NCBI GenBank assembly: GCA_963693285.1
Contig: OY848918.1
Coordinates: forward strand, 8,931,156 to 8,995,155
Direction of reading: 5' to 3'
Source: Xestospongia muta
Lineage: Eukaryota > Porifera > Demospongiae > Haplosclerida > Petrosiidae
Length of the DNA: 64,000 nt
In this document: piece by piece, positions 62,715 to 64,000 of the stretch
How positions within the stretch are numbered: position 1 is the first letter of the stretch
Layout: each line of letters opens with the position of its first letter
Notes under the pieces: generated by a model
The model's input: only the letters and a program-made list of their open reading frames with translations
What the model was told of the DNA's origin: nothing
Databases searched by the model: none
Position numbers and translations under genes: made by a program

Positions 62715-63145
62715 TTCTGTATTGAGATCAAATCTTGCATACAAACTTCAGTGTTGCTATGATTAACAAGATTCATAACCACCTCTTTAGCTCCAAGTTT
62801 ATCAATAACACTTCATATAATAAGTGAAACATTAAAAATGATAGGGTGGTACCAATATCCACTCATTTGTCCATTCTCCATCTATCTGTCCATCTGTTTG
62901 AGGTTGTCATGTATCCATCCAAATTCCATCTATCCATTCATTCATACTTACTTCTTGCCTCGAGGATAATATCGGACATATTCTCCCAAGTCATGTGACG
63001 CTACAGCTATAGCTAAAGGATTTTGTGACTCTTTTAATATTGCTACTAGCATTCTATTAAAAATAAGAATAAACAACACAAACAATGTCTACTAGATCTT
63101 ACCGCAACAATTCATAATCATTATTGTTGAGTTTTGTAACATTCT

Positions 63146-63344
63146 CTACAGAGAAATATCACATGTATATTGTGTGTGTGTGTTTGTGTGTGACATATAT
63201 ATGTACATGTACATATACTTATACGTGTATATGTGACATGTATATTGTATAGTGGAGAATCCCAAATCAAGGATCCCCACACTATATTTAGGACACTGGC
63301 GAAACATCTTCACTTCTACATTCTGGATTCTAGCTCTTTTTTAA
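63146..63344. other. ATP6V1H intron sequence with GT and ACATGTAT repeats
   Basis: Contains (TG)n at about 63171-63190 and alternating atatgtacatgtacat near 63200-63240. No exon was recognised. Confidence 0.6.
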
Positions 63345-64000
63345 TATATTGCAACCTCTATATTGAGAGGACACACACTATACAAAGGTGTCAACCTTTA
63401 TATTGAGAGGACACCATTATACAAAGGAGTCAACCTCTATATTGAGAGGACACCACTATACAAAGGAGTCAACCTCTATATTGAGAGGACAACACTATAC
63501 AAAGGTGTCAACCTTTATATTGAGAGGACACCATTATACAAAGGAGTCAACCTCTATATTGAGAGGACACCACTATACAAAGGAGTCAACCTCTATATTG
63601 AGAGGACAACACTATACAAAGGTGTCAACCTTTATATTGAGAGGACACCATTATACAAAGGAGTCAACCTCTATATTGAGAGGACACCACTATACAAAGG
63701 TGTCAACCTCTATATTAAGAGGACACCACTATGCAAAGGAGTCAACCTCTATATTGAGAGGATACACACTATACAAAGGAATCAACCTCTATATTGAGAG
63801 GACACCATTATACAAAGGAGTCAACCTCTATATTGAGAGGACACCACTATACAAATAGTCACTCTACATTGAAAGGACACCATTATACAAAGGAGTCAAC
63901 CTTTATATTGAGAGGACACCATTATACAAATGAGTCAACCTCTATATTGAGAGGACACCACTATACAAAGGAATCAACCTCTATATTGAGAGGACACCAT
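63345..64000. repeat. 39-bp minisatellite, about 17 copies, running off the right end
   Basis: The unit is cctctatattgagaggacac followed by cactatacaaaggagtcaa, with single-base variants and a few indels (for example 63760-63780 and 63855-63870). The unit is 13 codons long, so two frames stay open for about 150 codons. There is no splice or start context and I treat it as noncoding. It probably lies in an ATP6V1H intron. Confidence 0.93.

Larger units (their letters stand above)
62045..63145 (-). pseudogene. ATP6V1H: V-ATPase subunit H, C-terminal exons, interrupted by an insertion (5' part off the window)
   Basis: Subunit H is the regulatory V1 subunit that couples V1 to V0 in the proton pump. 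Exons: 63103-63145 (NVTKLNNNDYELLR), 62952-63053 (MLVAILKESQNPLAIAVASH, DLGEYVRYYPRGKK), 62264-62810 (NVIDKLGAKEVVMNLV, then interrupted) and 62045-62123 (EYLGKQLEANSYH to LKDLAQ-stop). These align with human ELLKILTKLLE, HDVGEYVRHYPRGKR, VIEQLGGKQLVMN and NWEYLGKQL. Exon 62264-62810 is split by a 428-bp element at 62287-62714 flanked by TTCTG. Discounting the insert and one target copy leaves 114 nt, in frame at both splices and reading ISIQ|KMIIQNW, as the family expects. Read straight through, the insert brings a stop five codons in. Whether this is the only copy, a variant allele, or a dead duplicate cannot be told here. Confidence 0.85.

Noticed and set aside
63363..63858. Two overlapping plus-strand frames of about 150 codons
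   Set aside because: The 39-bp unit is a multiple of three, so frames stay open by construction; no gene context.

Overview
The window reads as AT-rich animal nuclear DNA. It has split genes with GT-AG introns (many only 43-70 nt), very high gene density, and housekeeping genes that align well with human proteins. Short introns, a multi-exon immunoglobulin receptor with a TM tail, cilium and V-ATPase genes, and a C2GnT-like glycosyltransferase suggest an early-branching metazoan, most likely a demosponge such as an Amphimedon-like species. That organism call is inference; no marker gene proves it.

Layout, left to right. (1) 1-527, plus strand: the last exons of a membrane protein whose short tail ends in an ITAM-spaced tyrosine pair. 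(2) 1477-14014, minus: a complete 33-exon alpha-COP gene (COPA), 1231 codons. (3) 14270-40211, plus, divergent from COPA: a giant immunoglobulin-superfamily receptor. It has a signal peptide, several unique Ig-like exons, then 66 tandem Ig-like exons (33 'B', 28 'A', 5 'C'), a final Ig/FN3/TM exon and an acidic tail, roughly 6,000 residues in all. A single-exon SWI5 gene is nested in one of its introns. (4) 40373-41952, minus: oligoribonuclease REXO2, with a 7-nt microexon. It is head-to-head with (5) CTU1, plus, the tRNA wobble-uridine thiolase. (6) 43.4-45.7 kb: a repeat-rich gap with two copies of a dispersed element and a 42-bp minisatellite. (7) An unrecognised secreted protein, minus; RPS19, plus; TMEM192, minus; a GCNT-type glycosyltransferase, plus; and a frameshifted RING/B-box fragment. 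(8) 56358-60232, minus: an intact 17-exon PPIP5K-like gene that lacks most of the kinase and has lost the phosphatase catalytic motif. (9) 60.6-63.1 kb, minus: a decayed DNAAF3 directly abutting the C-terminal exons of ATP6V1H. One ATP6V1H exon carries a 428-bp insertion flanked by a 5-bp target duplication. (10) A 39-bp minisatellite runs off the right end.

The most unusual parts are the tandem Ig-exon array, with complementary loss of the two Ig cysteines in different module types; the PPIP5K-like double pseudoenzyme; the element inside the ATP6V1H exon; the ITAM-like tail; and a recurring pattern in which long (CT)n tracts, always on the sense strand, sit directly upstream of splice acceptors of unrelated genes.
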